Positions 16,116 through 26,068 of a stretch of 64,000 nt of DNA are shown in pieces (positions within the stretch are counted from its first letter, which is position 1; each line of letters begins with the position of its first letter). Position numbers and translations under genes: made by a program. This DNA comes from Lactonifactor sp. BIOML-A5. Lineage in GTDB: Bacteria > Bacillota > Clostridia > Lachnospirales > Lachnospiraceae. The notes below the pieces were generated by a model. That model was not told the origin of the DNA. It was given only the letters and a program-made list of their open reading frames with translations, and did not search any database. The stretch covers positions 1 to 64,000 of the forward strand of contig NZ_WKYV01000015.1 of the NCBI RefSeq assembly GCF_009677585.1, read 5' to 3'.

Positions 16116-17777
16116 TCATTTTGTTGATGGTTTTGGTTGCTGATTACTTGCAGTAGCCTTTGTTTGGATAGTAGATTGATTATTGGAATCATTATCCTCT
16201 GGACGCCCAGTATTGTTTTTTGAGATTGTGTAACTCGTCTTATGTGGCTCATATTTGTCAAATATCCTATTTTCAACTTCTTCATCAAGCGTATTAAAAT
16301 ATGCATCAGGCGAAACACCAGAAGCTGCAATAAGAAACGTGTAGGAACCGCCTGCTTCCAGAAAAAGTGACTTCATCATATCAAAGAATTTCTGTCGATT
16401 CACAAGAGAAGTCGGCAAGTAATATACTTCAACTTTGTTTCGTTTGTCTTTTATAATGTTTTCGTTAATTACATAGTTTAATTCACTTTGAAGTTCTTGA
16501 ATCCAGGAATATATCTGGGCATTAATTAGTTCAAGATTATTTTGTTGCGAAGAGTAATTGCCTGAACCAGAACCATTCAAGAGGCTACTGGCTATTCCTA
16601 AATCAAGAGATATTTTATCAGTCAAATTTGCTTCATTTTTTTCGTCAAAAATATCTGTGGCTTTTACATCTAAAGAATCAATTTTTGTTCCTGATGATAC
16701 TGTAAAAAATGATGTCCCGCCTCGATTGTTTTTGGTTAATACTGCACTTTTTACTTTTTCATGCTGATCTTCTTGCTGAGTTCTTGTGAGTGCACAGCTT
16801 CCTTTATCTTTGCCCTCTGGAAGAGTTTGATAAATAATTTTATTGTTTAACTCACGGAGTACATTACGTTTTGTGTCAACAAATTCATCTTGGTATAAAA
16901 TATCCGAGATAGCAGCAATAGCTAACGGTCTTCCCCAAGGTTCACTAATTTTGCATTTAATTTTGTGCGCAATTGTGTGTTTATTATCTAGAACAACCCA
17001 GCTATCAGATGCCCTTTTCCCTTTTTCCCACGCAAAGTAAGCTTCTCTAATTTCTGATGGATATTTTTTCAATTTCCGTTCTTTATTCTTTTGAGTGTTA
17101 CATTGTTCATCGAAATACCTAAGATTAAAGGCGATTACATTTCTACTATTTTTTCGTCCCACAATTTTACAATACTCATACGGTAAGGGGACTAACGCCG
17201 CATTCATTCCAAGGTCATTGATCTCCATAATATTTTCAACATCAAAGTCATTCATATACTTATCATAATTTTTAAGTTTATTAGTGACCTCAAAATAATA
17301 GAAACACGTTCCTTCAACCATATCGGTAAATAGAGCATCACGGATAAATTGCTTATCACGAATGTTTTCTAGTGTTGATAACATTAAATCCTTATTTTTT
17401 GAAAGCTTACCTTTAGCAAACATCCTTTTCTTTCCATATACAACCCTATCTAAACAGGGTAATGCAACCATATAATCTATGGCATTAGTTACAACACCTT
17501 CAGAATTGTATACAAATTTTGATAGTTTGCGTGTGAGGGCATGATTTGTAATAGGATCTTTGATGATCATTTTTATTTCTTCTGGGGAAAAAGTAGAATA
17601 TATATTACAACCAAATATAGAATCGAAATCAGAAATGGGAACTGTTCCAAAATAACTATTAAATTCATAGCTTTGATTTTGAACACTTGAAGAATTGGTT
17701 TCAGATATATTACATGCATTAGGATCTGCTTTGTTTTTTGGAGGGCGCCCCCTCTTACGTCTTATTTCTTCGGGCAT
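16116..17777 (-). CDS. Portal protein
   Basis: 553 residues, size typical of SPP1/HK97-type portals. Residues 5-15 contain RRKRGRPPKNK, an AT-hook-like basic patch. The body has the alternation of wing, stem and clip (helices at about 60-75 and 110-125; the segment RENIRDKQFIRDALFTDM; late helices RQKFFDMMKSLFLEAGGSY). It directly follows the large terminase gene with AGGAGG before its ATG. Position and length make this assignment firm; the AT hook is an extra. Confidence 0.8.
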   Translation of the reverse strand: MPEEIRRKRGRPPKNKADPNACNISETNSSSVQNQSYEFNSYFGTVPISDFDSIFGCNIYSTFSPEEIKMIIKDPITNHALTRKLSKFVYNSEGVVTNAIDYMVALPCLDRVVYGKKRMFAKGKLSKNKDLMLSTLENIRDKQFIRDALFTDMVEGTCFYYFEVTNKLKNYDKYMNDFDVENIMEINDLGMNAALVPLPYEYCKIVGRKNSRNVIAFNLRYFDEQCNTQKNKERKLKKYPSEIREAYFAWEKGKRASDSWVVLDNKHTIAHKIKCKISEPWGRPLAIAAISDILYQDEFVDTKRNVLRELNNKIIYQTLPEGKDKGSCALTRTQQEDQHEKVKSAVLTKNNRGGTSFFTVSSGTKIDSLDVKATDIFDEKNEANLTDKISLDLGIASSLLNGSGSGNYSSQQNNLELINAQIYSWIQELQSELNYVINENIIKDKRNKVEVYYLPTSLVNRQKFFDMMKSLFLEAGGSYTFLIAASGVSPDAYFNTLDEEVENRIFDKYEPHKTSYTISKNNTGRPEDNDSNNQSTIQTKATASNQQPKPSTK

Positions 17778-17793
17778 GAGTCGCCTCCTTTCA

Positions 17794-19608
17794 CTAATTG
17801 ATTAAGGTTGAATATTCATATTCTGATGAAGAATTAGATTCATCCAGTTCTAGTTGATCTATAAAATATGAACCGTATGAACAACTCGTATATCTATCTT
17901 TTCTGTTTTTACCTTTTTCTTGAATTTTTATTATTCCAGTCTGTAGCATTTTTTCGTATTGCAGTTCTGCACATTCGCTTATCATTGCTTGTGTTTCTAG
18001 AAATGGTTTTTCAAATTCTATCTGACGTTCTACATCAATAGCTTCAGTATACTCTTTGTTGTTAGTTAGAATATCTTCTTTTGCTGTGTTGTAATTGACT
18101 AATAAATCAATTTTCCCCTCGATTAAATTTTTCCTGAACCCTATTGCAATATCACTATTAAGATTTTGAGTGGCATTTATTGCAAATATACATGCTTTTG
18201 CATTTGGATCAGAACAAACTTTAGCGTAGTCCTCATTATTCATACATTTTATCGGAGCATATTCTACTCCACGTTCTGTATCATATAGTATTTTTTGTAA
18301 CGCATATAATATTTGAAGACCACCATTCCGAGTATCCAGTACAATATAATCTGCCTCAAAATCTACAAAAAGTTGCCTTATTCGTATTGCTTGTAATGTT
18401 GTATCACCAATTTGATTAGATTCGATATATGGATATTGTCTTCGATATCCCTGTTTTACTTCTACACTATTATCTTCATTTGTATAAGTCAGAGATTCTG
18501 GTATAGCTCTAATACAGGAATATACTGAATTATCATTTTGATTTCCAGCAACAAAAGCAATGTCATTGGATATAACTCTGATTTCATTATCTAATTTTGG
18601 TATAGCATATTTATTCTTTTTACCGGACTTGAAATCTATTATTGTATGTGGATAAAATACGTGTCTAGAAACTTGTCTATTAACAAGCATAGAATATGTA
18701 AAATAAGAGGATAAAGAATCTTTTACTTTTAGATTTAAGAACTCTATTTGCCATGTGGCGGGATCTTGTTTTCTCTTTTCTTTTACCATCTGCTCAATGG
18801 TTTTCAACTCATGCTTCAGTGCAATGCTTTCATCAAAAGCAAGCATCAGCCCGCCTTTATGCTTTTTCATCGCATCAAGTGCCTGATCAGATATTGCCCA
18901 CATCCAGTTACCATCATCGTACCAGCTGGAGCTGATGTAAATATCTATAGGTTGTTCCTTTAATTGCTTATTATCTTTATAATCTGGCTTAAATAGGTAT
19001 TTTGGCTTACGTGGTGTTTGAAATGGAGATATAACGGAGTCTTCTACTTTTTTTTTGATTTGCCTTGTTTCTTCTCTACAAATAGCATGACTACGGAGAC
19101 CTCTTGCGTTCTCATTTGCTACAAACACGGTAATTTTTGAACCATTCCTAAATTTAACAAAAATGTCACTATTTCTTGTTGAATAATCATCAATCTCTCT
19201 TCTTAGAATAGGAGACCAATCGCATAGTTCATCTATAATCTTTTCTGATACAATAAGTTTTGCTTGCTTTTCTGTAGCAGCCCCTATCCTAAATTTTGTA
19301 CCTTTATACAATAAACATCTTGCTACCGCATAGACAGCTACAATAAATGATTTAGCATCGTTTCGACTAGCTATTATACATATAAAATTTGATATACCCA
19401 TCATATAAATAGTTATCGCTTGATATTCATATAAAGCGATTTTTAAGTAATCAATAACAAATCTGTGCATATTTCTTTTGAAAAATGTTCCCCATGCCAA
19501 AACATGCAAAACATTATTTTGATTACTTAAGAAATGTGTAGAAGGGAAATTTTTGTACAGATCAAGTTGATTTTTATCTGCATATTGAGACAAGCTATTC
19601 TTCTTCAT
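17794..19608 (-). CDS. terL: Terminase large subunit
   Basis: 604 residues from ATG 19608 (AGAGG upstream), overlapping the TerS-like gene end by 14 bases. The ATPase has an adenine-binding YEYQAI motif near residue 60, Walker A SRNDAKS near 85 and Walker B HAICREET near residue 175. The nuclease half carries the acidic motifs ISNDIAFV and DYIVLDTRNGG. It cuts and pumps DNA into the prohead. The Walker A lacks the usual GK glycine, as in other AKS-type terminases. Confidence 0.88.
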   Translation of the reverse strand: MKKNSLSQYADKNQLDLYKNFPSTHFLSNQNNVLHVLAWGTFFKRNMHRFVIDYLKIALYEYQAITIYMMGISNFICIIASRNDAKSFIVAVYAVARCLLYKGTKFRIGAATEKQAKLIVSEKIIDELCDWSPILRREIDDYSTRNSDIFVKFRNGSKITVFVANENARGLRSHAICREETRQIKKKVEDSVISPFQTPRKPKYLFKPDYKDNKQLKEQPIDIYISSSWYDDGNWMWAISDQALDAMKKHKGGLMLAFDESIALKHELKTIEQMVKEKRKQDPATWQIEFLNLKVKDSLSSYFTYSMLVNRQVSRHVFYPHTIIDFKSGKKNKYAIPKLDNEIRVISNDIAFVAGNQNDNSVYSCIRAIPESLTYTNEDNSVEVKQGYRRQYPYIESNQIGDTTLQAIRIRQLFVDFEADYIVLDTRNGGLQILYALQKILYDTERGVEYAPIKCMNNEDYAKVCSDPNAKACIFAINATQNLNSDIAIGFRKNLIEGKIDLLVNYNTAKEDILTNNKEYTEAIDVERQIEFEKPFLETQAMISECAELQYEKMLQTGIIKIQEKGKNRKDRYTSCSYGSYFIDQLELDESNSSSEYEYSTLIN

Positions 19609-20602
19609 ATTCGTCAACCTCTGGGACAAAATATTCCTTATCTCTTATGTTACTTCCTGTCTCCAAATTAATCATAGGTCTAGTAATGTGACGCTCTACA
19701 TATTCCCCTAGATGGTCAAAATCTTCATACAGTGCTTTGTTTTGGTAAAATTCTTCAGGAGTGTAATCAGAGATGAAACCAAGCGTCATACAGAACGTTT
19801 CATCATTGCTTGAATCTTTTTCTTCTACTGTTCTTAAACCTGCCTGTTTAAAGGTTTTAGAATATTGCTCAACGAGGTTACTATATTCTTTCGCATCGCC
19901 ACTTTGTAGTGCACGTATCATTAACATGTTAAGATTGCAAAGAGATTTAATAAAGATTTCCTGATTATTGTCTGCGTTTGGATTGTTTTTCTTTAACATA
20001 CGATAATGTTCATCCAGATTTTTATAGTCCATTTCAGTAAATCCTATCCCCCATCTATCAACAGCAGAGGCAGTTATTGATAATTCACTAGTTTTTACTT
20101 GTTCTTTAGACGTGATAATATTCTTTTCTTGTATTTCGTAATTGTGTTTTAACGTATCAATATACGTCTTTCTTCCACCGACGTTTAAGTTTTTCTTGGC
20201 GGCATAATGTGAAAGTCTTGTCCGATCTCGATGTCCTGATTCAACTTCCTTAGCAGCAATCAAAGGATTCTCTTCATATACCCAATCTGCTTGCTGACAA
20301 AAATGTCCTATTGCATGTTCTTGATTACCCATATATGCAGCGCATAATAAAAAATAGTATTTATCTGAACACTCTTTACACCAAGGTAAATATCCATCAT
20401 TGGATTGAAATAAGGGACTATTCGACTTTTGAAAGTTGTTTTTTTGAGTAAAAAAGCCCTTTCCACAGCATGAACATTTATACCGATGTTTGTTTACATC
20501 AAATTGTTGTTTGCTTCTAGGAATATTAAAAATTATACTTGTATCTATTTGCTTTGGCGAGTTCATTGACTCACGTACTACGCTTTCTTTAGTATGAGCC
20601 AT
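19595..20602 (-). CDS. Zinc-ribbon protein, putative terminase small subunit
   Basis: 335 residues with a zinc ribbon at the N-terminus (CSCCGKGF and WCKEC, residues about 43-80). It overlaps the terL gene in the way small and large subunits usually do. It is larger than most TerS proteins. Related zinc-ribbon proteins precede terL in several clostridial phages. Start ATG with AGGTGGTGA upstream. Confidence 0.6.
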   Translation of the reverse strand: MAHTKESVVRESMNSPKQIDTSIIFNIPRSKQQFDVNKHRYKCSCCGKGFFTQKNNFQKSNSPLFQSNDGYLPWCKECSDKYYFLLCAAYMGNQEHAIGHFCQQADWVYEENPLIAAKEVESGHRDRTRLSHYAAKKNLNVGGRKTYIDTLKHNYEIQEKNIITSKEQVKTSELSITASAVDRWGIGFTEMDYKNLDEHYRMLKKNNPNADNNQEIFIKSLCNLNMLMIRALQSGDAKEYSNLVEQYSKTFKQAGLRTVEEKDSSNDETFCMTLGFISDYTPEEFYQNKALYEDFDHLGEYVERHITRPMINLETGSNIRDKEYFVPEVDEYEEE

Positions 20603-20740
20603 ATGCTCACCACCTTTCTTTTATTTATTGACAGTTATGGTAGGTAGCAAAGAATTAAGGATGTAGGTTGACCTGGATATAGATGGTATAACAATTCGCT
20701 TTGTAGTATAATAGTGTGAAAGAATAGAGGAGGTACGTAT

Positions 20741-21370
20741 ATGAACTTTGAAAATATTATGAATAAAATTCTGCCGATTTTACCAGTATTACTTACTGGA
20801 CTAATTACATTCTTAATAACAAAATATACGGTGAATAAAAACATACCATTGGATAAAATAGAAAAAGCTTATAATCGCATATATTACCCAATGTATAAGC
20901 TAATTAGAGAATCAGATATAGATAGCATAAACCAAACCACACTTCAAGAAAAAATGAATTACATATTATTAAAGTACGACAAGTATGTTAACCAAAGCAC
21001 AAGAAATGTATATCTTATATATTTGAAAAGTTATCGCTCCCAAAATAGAAGAAGTAAGAAGTGCTTAGAGAAGTTTTGTAATAATATCATAGAATATAAC
21101 GCAAAATATCGTCGCTTATTAGGGTATCCACAAGCTGATTTCTGGGAGGCTTGGAGGTATCTAAGTGTTAAAAATAAAAGAATTATAATTTCTTACATGG
21201 GCCTTATGATTGTTTATATACTAACTATATTGTATCAATATTTACAGTACCAGATACTCATAGATGCCATTTTTTGTGTTACAGCTTTTGGGATATTATA
21301 TCTGTTATATATACTTATAATCAACGCTGTAAATTATATAATTAATTTTTTGGTGGATAAGCGCAATTAG
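20741..21370 (+). CDS. Integral membrane protein, possible moron (209 aa)
   Basis: AGGAGGTACGTAT precedes the ATG, and TATAAT occurs at 20707-20712. One transmembrane helix lies at residues 8-27 and two at about 148-165 and 172-198; the middle ~110 residues are basic and helical. It is the only plus-strand gene between the terminase and integrase genes. Such placement is common for lysogeny-expressed genes, for example exclusion proteins. No family recognised; no function assigned. Confidence 0.65.
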   Translation: MNFENIMNKILPILPVLLTGLITFLITKYTVNKNIPLDKIEKAYNRIYYPMYKLIRESDIDSINQTTLQEKMNYILLKYDKYVNQSTRNVYLIYLKSYRSQNRRSKKCLEKFCNNIIEYNAKYRRLLGYPQADFWEAWRYLSVKNKRIIISYMGLMIVYILTILYQYLQYQILIDAIFCVTAFGILYLLYILIINAVNYIINFLVDKRN

Positions 21371-21431
21371 CAGTAGAGTAGGGGAGTGCGATAATTACGC
21401 TCCCTTACTAACAAAGTAAATGGAGATTTAA

Positions 21432-22469
21432 TTAGATGTCAGTTAATGAACCTTGTTTTATCTCCTTGATACCATTTTTTCCAAAGTACTTTCCAAATTC
21501 ATCTTCGGCAGTGAGATCGTTATAGATTTTTAACATTTCTGAACTTGCCCACCCAAAAAATTCTTGAATAACATGAGATGGTAAATTCATTCTATGTAAC
21601 TTAGTGCACGTAAAGTGACGTAAAGAATGGAGATAAAAATCTACACCTAAAATTTCTTCACACCAATCAACCCAAGTAGATGTATCTTTTCGCTGATTAT
21701 ATATACGGTTCTTATTTTTATCAACAGATACTGTTACAAACATCCAATCTGAATCAATACCTTTTTCTTCTCGCTCATTCATCCAAAGGTCAATATATGG
21801 CTTTGCTCCATATAAGACAAATTTGTTAAGAGGAGTTCCTTCTTTACCATGACCTTTTGCACGTACTTTATCTGTTTTCCACATAGATTCGTACACAAAA
21901 TGTTCATCGTCAAAGAATACTGGCTTCATTTGTAACAATTCACCATGCCGCATACCTGAATAAGCAGCTATAGCAATGGCACAAGCGCATTCGAATTTCT
22001 TTTGCTCTACGAGAGTTGCTAGAAGATACTCAACTTGCTCGTCTGTTAATACAGTTTTCTCTCTACGTGCCACCTTAGCAGGATTCTCTATTTTTCTAAC
22101 TATGGGTTTATAATTTTCGAACTCTGGTTCATCATCAAGAATATCTTGGATGTAATTAGAGAGAGATGATAGACAAGATTTAACACGTCTAATTCTACTA
22201 GAACCCCACCCCCAAGTATTAAGTGCATGATTTTGAAACTTCGCTACTTCTCGCTTTGTTAATTCTGGGAAGTATTTGTTATTATTAAAGTCCAAACACC
22301 ACACCCAAAATATGCGTAAATCATTACGATAGGCCTGCAACGTCTGAGGACTTCTGTCAACTGATTGTAAATATTCTAACCAATCTTCGCCTAATTGTAT
22401 GTTATTCGGATTTACTTTCTTCCACTTTTCTTCCGTTACAATATTATTATAAACTGTAAATCTTGACAT
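21432..22469 (-). CDS. int: Tyrosine integrase
   Basis: 345 residues from ATG 22469 (AAAGGGAAGTGA upstream). A SAM-like core-binding domain (residues 25-110) is followed by the catalytic domain: Arg in YSGMRHGELL, HxxR in LHSLRHFTCT, and the Tyr nucleophile in MLKIYNDLT near the C-terminus. It mediates site-specific integration or excision. The next gene upstream is a Rha-like regulator. I could not identify the att site. Confidence 0.9.
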   Translation of the reverse strand: MSRFTVYNNIVTEEKWKKVNPNNIQLGEDWLEYLQSVDRSPQTLQAYRNDLRIFWVWCLDFNNNKYFPELTKREVAKFQNHALNTWGWGSSRIRRVKSCLSSLSNYIQDILDDEPEFENYKPIVRKIENPAKVARREKTVLTDEQVEYLLATLVEQKKFECACAIAIAAYSGMRHGELLQMKPVFFDDEHFVYESMWKTDKVRAKGHGKEGTPLNKFVLYGAKPYIDLWMNEREEKGIDSDWMFVTVSVDKNKNRIYNQRKDTSTWVDWCEEILGVDFYLHSLRHFTCTKLHRMNLPSHVIQEFFGWASSEMLKIYNDLTAEDEFGKYFGKNGIKEIKQGSLTDI

Positions 22470-22516
22470 TTTATCACTTCCCTTTAAACAAAAAGAAGTG
22501 ATTAATATAATCACTC

Positions 22517-23308
22517 CTATTGAAAATCTTTCAGTAATTTCTCTGTAAAATAAATTTGACCTTTACCCGTAATTAGAGGCTTGTATGTAGTTATTGATTT
22601 ACCATACCCATTATCGGTAACATATTCATCATAATCCATATATCCGCCAGATAAAGCTTTCTGAGTTGGCTTGTTTTTTAAATCGCCACAAACACATAGA
22701 TAGTCATTATCCCTTAACCACTGGAATAATTTGTTTCTGCCAAACCTCTTGAAAAGTTCATTTTTTTGTAGTACGCCTGAAAATTTTCCAACAGATATAG
22801 AATTAACTGATGTATGTACTGCATCATGAAATCTAGCCTTGGGTTTTAATTCTTCATTTTCAGCGATGAGTGGAGCAGTAGCCAGTTCTATAAGTTTATT
22901 ATGTGCCATAGCGACTTCCATTGGATCTTTACTAAAAAGCTTTAACTTTAATTTTTCTTCTTCGGAAATAATATTGCTTGACTTTAATGTTTCCTCCATC
23001 TTGTTGAAAGCCTCAATATACTTTAATTTCCATTCGAGCGCTTTCTTGCCTGTAAATCCCATGACCAAAAGCGAAAATCCGTCACGATTCATTAAATACT
23101 CGGTGTATGACTGCCCATTCTGTTCATGTATGTAACTTGATTCAATAAAAAGTGGGTGTCCACCATTTTGGGGAGACCCAATCAAGTCACTATACATACG
23201 TTTGATTTCCGACGTTAGTTTATCATGTCTTTTTCCAAACTTCTCAGAGATATCCCTACTACTTGTTACAACCTGTCCATTCATGTTTTGCAAATTTACT
23301 TCATTCAC
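22517..23308 (-). CDS. Rha-family regulator with KilAC-type C-terminal domain
   Basis: 263 residues, GTG start with GGAGG upstream. Residues 12-105 are a Rha domain (SSRDISEKFGKRHDKLTSEI, then YLMNRDGFSLLVMGFTGKKA). The C-terminal half (NSISVGKFSGVLQ, then LFQWLRDNDYL) is a phage antirepressor KilAC/ANT domain. Such proteins regulate lysogenic growth and antagonise repressors. It lies next to the integrase. Confidence 0.88.
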   Translation of the reverse strand: MNEVNLQNMNGQVVTSSRDISEKFGKRHDKLTSEIKRMYSDLIGSPQNGGHPLFIESSYIHEQNGQSYTEYLMNRDGFSLLVMGFTGKKALEWKLKYIEAFNKMEETLKSSNIISEEEKLKLKLFSKDPMEVAMAHNKLIELATAPLIAENEELKPKARFHDAVHTSVNSISVGKFSGVLQKNELFKRFGRNKLFQWLRDNDYLCVCGDLKNKPTQKALSGGYMDYDEYVTDNGYGKSITTYKPLITGKGQIYFTEKLLKDFQ

Positions 23309-23516
23309 TTTTAATTTCCTCCAATTTATTATTTATAATTGAAGGCAGAGATAGGAGAGTATCAACCGTCCTACAAAACTCTTTATCAGATTATCCATCT
23401 GACCATATTTACTTATTCTCTGAACAAATGTAATTTTTACTACGTTACAAATCCCCCATAGAGAGAATTAGAGTAAGGCCTGTGCAAAATCGATATACAG
23501 TCGAAAGCACAATAAA
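23309..23516. other. Gene-free stretch upstream of the Rha-like gene
   Basis: No coding frame or clear repeat is seen. It would contain the leader and promoter of the Rha/integrase unit, but no convincing -35/-10 pair stands out. Confidence 0.3.
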
Positions 23517-23543
23517 AGAGCTTGCGAATAACTCACAAGCTCT
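23517..23543 (-). terminator. Intrinsic terminator
   Basis: AGAGCTTG and CAAGCTCT form an 8-bp stem with an 11-base loop followed on the minus strand by TTTTATT. It ends the unit containing the 197-residue gene at 23577-24170. Confidence 0.75.
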
Positions 23544-23576
23544 AAAAATGAAATTATTATTTTGTTTTGATTACAG

Positions 23577-24170
23577 TTACAACTTAACACCAAATTTTTC
23601 GGCAACTTCATTTAAGATATCTATATCATTACTGAAATGTAAATATGCGGAGCTGCAAATAACACCATTTTCGCTTGTGGTCCAAGCTTTTGAAAAACCG
23701 CATGGCAAGCCTCTATCATTGTAGCTAATATGTACAGTCTCAATAGTGTTAGTACGATAACCGGGATCATCCACATCATCTTCAGCGATTGCAACCTCAA
23801 AAACATACTTACTCTCTACGTATTTGAGTAATGCTGAATTACACTCATCATGTACAAAGGCGACGTTTGAATATCCATAGAAATACATAGCTTCATGAAA
23901 TTCATTTTTCTCATGCCACACTTTTTCAACAATAATTCCATCTTCGACAAGATACAGAACAAATTCTTTATCGTAGTTATCTACTTCAAAATCCTGTAAC
24001 TCAATCTCGTTTCCTATAGGATAACCATTCACGATCAGGTTTTGTAACACTTGTTTGATAAAATCGTATTTACCATATACGCTAACGTAGTGGTTAGCTG
24101 TCTCATCTTCATATACTTCACAAACTCTTTTGGTAAAATCTAATACACTTTTAAATTCTAACCTTTTCAA
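23577..24170 (-). CDS. Hypothetical protein (197 aa)
   Basis: TTG start with AGGTGAT about 5 bases upstream. An acidic, beta-rich soluble protein with no signature I recognise. It lies 8 bases after the HU gene on the same strand and ends at a terminator, so it is the last gene of that unit. Confidence 0.6.
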   Translation of the reverse strand: MKRLEFKSVLDFTKRVCEVYEDETANHYVSVYGKYDFIKQVLQNLIVNGYPIGNEIELQDFEVDNYDKEFVLYLVEDGIIVEKVWHEKNEFHEAMYFYGYSNVAFVHDECNSALLKYVESKYVFEVAIAEDDVDDPGYRTNTIETVHISYNDRGLPCGFSKAWTTSENGVICSSAYLHFSNDIDILNEVAEKFGVKL

Positions 24171-24178
24171 ATTATCAC

Positions 24179-24457
24179 CTACTTTACATTTACTGCTTCT
24201 TTTAATTTATCCGAGGCCTTAAATTTGGGTGCTCTAGATGGGCCAATCAGCATTGATTGCCCAGTGGCAGGATTCCTACCTTCCCTGGCAGCTCGTTCTA
24301 CAACCTCGAAACTACCGAAGCCTACCATCTGTACTTTATCTCCGGCAATAAGAGCATCTTTAACTGTTTCCTGGAATGCTGCTAACATAGCCTCTGTGTC
24401 TTTTTTGCTTAATCTAGTTTTATCTGCGATAGATGTAATTATTTCTGCTTTATTCAT
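24179..24457 (-). CDS. HU-family DNA-binding protein
   Basis: 92 residues from ATG 24457 (AAGGAGA upstream). A textbook HU: helical dimerisation half (MNKAEIITSIADKTRLSKKD), then VGFGSFEVVERAAREGRNP with the DNA-intercalating GRNPATGQ arm. It bends and compacts DNA, here probably phage DNA. Confidence 0.93.
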   Translation of the reverse strand: MNKAEIITSIADKTRLSKKDTEAMLAAFQETVKDALIAGDKVQMVGFGSFEVVERAAREGRNPATGQSMLIGPSRAPKFKASDKLKEAVNVK

Positions 24458-24589
24458 AAAAATCATTCTCCTTGTTTTTAATTTGTCATTCGCCACCAAC
24501 CATTGCAATGACTATGGGGCAGCCACTTACTTGTTTTCAGATGAGAGCTGCCGGTGTTTATCTGTTTCGGTTGAAATTAATAGTAATAA

Positions 24590-25798
24590 CTATTGGAATT
24601 TCACATCATACAGGCAATCTAACCCCTTTTCTGTGATCACTGCAACTAATTGTTCAGGTCTATTTCTTAAGCGGTTATCCATACAATAAGCATCTGAACC
24701 AGATAAACATCCTGCCTGAAGAACTTTAGAATCATAAACTGTCATCATTGCATTGGTATGGCGATGCCCACATAAATAAATATTGGGGCGGATACCAGTA
24801 AATAAGGTCAAATTAGGTATTGCCTTTTCCATAGACTCTTTGTCGCCATGACTACTGAAGACGGTTAAGTTGCGAATATTAAACATAGCAATAGATTGTT
24901 CTATTTTGTTTTTATGGCATATAATATTCTTAAAATTCTGCAGTTTTGCTTCTAAGAAAGGCAATACCAGATTATCCATATTTTCATTAGATATATTGTC
25001 TTCCTTTTTAGGGGAAAGTCGCCCGTGGTTCCCAGGAGCGATAAAGACATGCACATTATTGAAATGATAGCTAAGTTCCGATAAGAACTCAGATATGTAA
25101 TTTGTTACACACAGAAACTGCTCAATCATATCCTGATTGTTTTCAATTCTAAGGGTTGGATGTATAAATCCAGATACTAATTCACTCAGAACCAAAAAAG
25201 CATTTTCCGATCCATGTCGTAGCTGTATCTCAAAAATTTTATCCAGATATTCGTTGAATCTTCTCTTTAAAACATCTTCATCGAATTTGTTCCAGAAGTT
25301 CTTTGTGCTAATGCCGGCGTGAACGTCAAAACAAGAAATTAGCAAATCATTATCTGTTTTCAAAACACCAGTAAATTGTTTGCTTTCGTCATATAAAAGA
25401 GGACTGCACTGATATTCAGAGATACTTCGCAATATTTGGTCTCTGTAGCTTTCTTTACGAGCCTCTTCACGGATAATGCGACGTAGCTCGTTTCTTTCAT
25501 CCCGTGTTTTTACTTGTTCTTTGGCTAATTCTTGTTTTTGTATTTGTAATTCTTTAAGGTACTTATCTTCAGTCAGATTATTAAAAACTCCTGCCTCAAA
25601 ATATCTCTTGGCTCCGGCATACGGCTTTCTATAGGCAGCTTCTTTGTATTCAACATCTTCTTCTCGAAATTCCTTATTCACTAAATCAGCGATCTTATCC
25701 CATTCTATATCCAATAGTCCAGCATCTTTTGCCTGGCCCAGTCTCCAGATATATTCTTCTTCTTTTTCGCCCGGTTTTCGTGTAGTATCAAATATAAT
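24590..25798 (-). CDS. Metallophosphoesterase, probable AUU/AUA start
   Basis: About 402 residues. Motifs of the calcineurin-like fold: FDVHAG, GNH in APGNHGRLS, FSSHGDKE and GHRH in CGHRHTNAMM. The best-marked internal start, a TTG at 25714, would cut off a conserved-looking N-terminus (YIWRLGQAKDAGLLDIEWDK). In frame, the sequence continues to ATT 25798/ATA 25795, with GGTGGTGA 6-9 bases upstream and a stop just before. The N-terminal segment is common to phage phosphoesterases and helicase-associated proteins that dock on DNA. Likely acts on phage DNA metabolism. Confidence 0.75.
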   Translation of the reverse strand: MIFDTTRKPGEKEEEYIWRLGQAKDAGLLDIEWDKIADLVNKEFREEDVEYKEAAYRKPYAGAKRYFEAGVFNNLTEDKYLKELQIQKQELAKEQVKTRDERNELRRIIREEARKESYRDQILRSISEYQCSPLLYDESKQFTGVLKTDNDLLISCFDVHAGISTKNFWNKFDEDVLKRRFNEYLDKIFEIQLRHGSENAFLVLSELVSGFIHPTLRIENNQDMIEQFLCVTNYISEFLSELSYHFNNVHVFIAPGNHGRLSPKKEDNISNENMDNLVLPFLEAKLQNFKNIICHKNKIEQSIAMFNIRNLTVFSSHGDKESMEKAIPNLTLFTGIRPNIYLCGHRHTNAMMTVYDSKVLQAGCLSGSDAYCMDNRLRNRPEQLVAVITEKGLDCLYDVKFQ

Positions 25799-25810
25799 TA
25801 CTCACCACCC

Positions 25811-26011
25811 TTACACATCATCGGAATCGTCAATTTCAAACGTGAATTTGAAATCTACCGTCTCAACACCATCAGGAATCTTGTCAATGACATTTTGAGT
25901 GATATCTTCACCAGTATCTGTATTTACTAATCTCAAATCTTTTACAGAAAAATGTTTTAGTTCAATGATCCTTTTAGCTGGAGTAACTTTACTTTTTGTT
26001 TTTTTTAACAT
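25811..26011 (-). CDS. Small hypothetical protein (66 aa)
   Basis: A strand-rich acidic protein. The start is uncertain: AAAGGAAG is 12-15 bases before in-frame TTG 26014 and ATG 26011, and the frame stays open to a TTG at 26044. The stop codon sits 12 bases before the phosphoesterase start, so the two are probably coupled. Confidence 0.5.
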   Translation of the reverse strand: MLKKTKSKVTPAKRIIELKHFSVKDLRLVNTDTGEDITQNVIDKIPDGVETVDFKFTFEIDDSDDV

Positions 26012-26068
26012 CAAACAATATTCTATCTTCCTTTCGTTATACAAAAATAGGAGAGTGGTGCTCTCTTT

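Noticed and set aside
17794..19608. Inactive terminase because Walker A lacks the GK pair
   Set aside because: AKS-type Walker A motifs occur in active phage terminases, so this is not evidence of loss.
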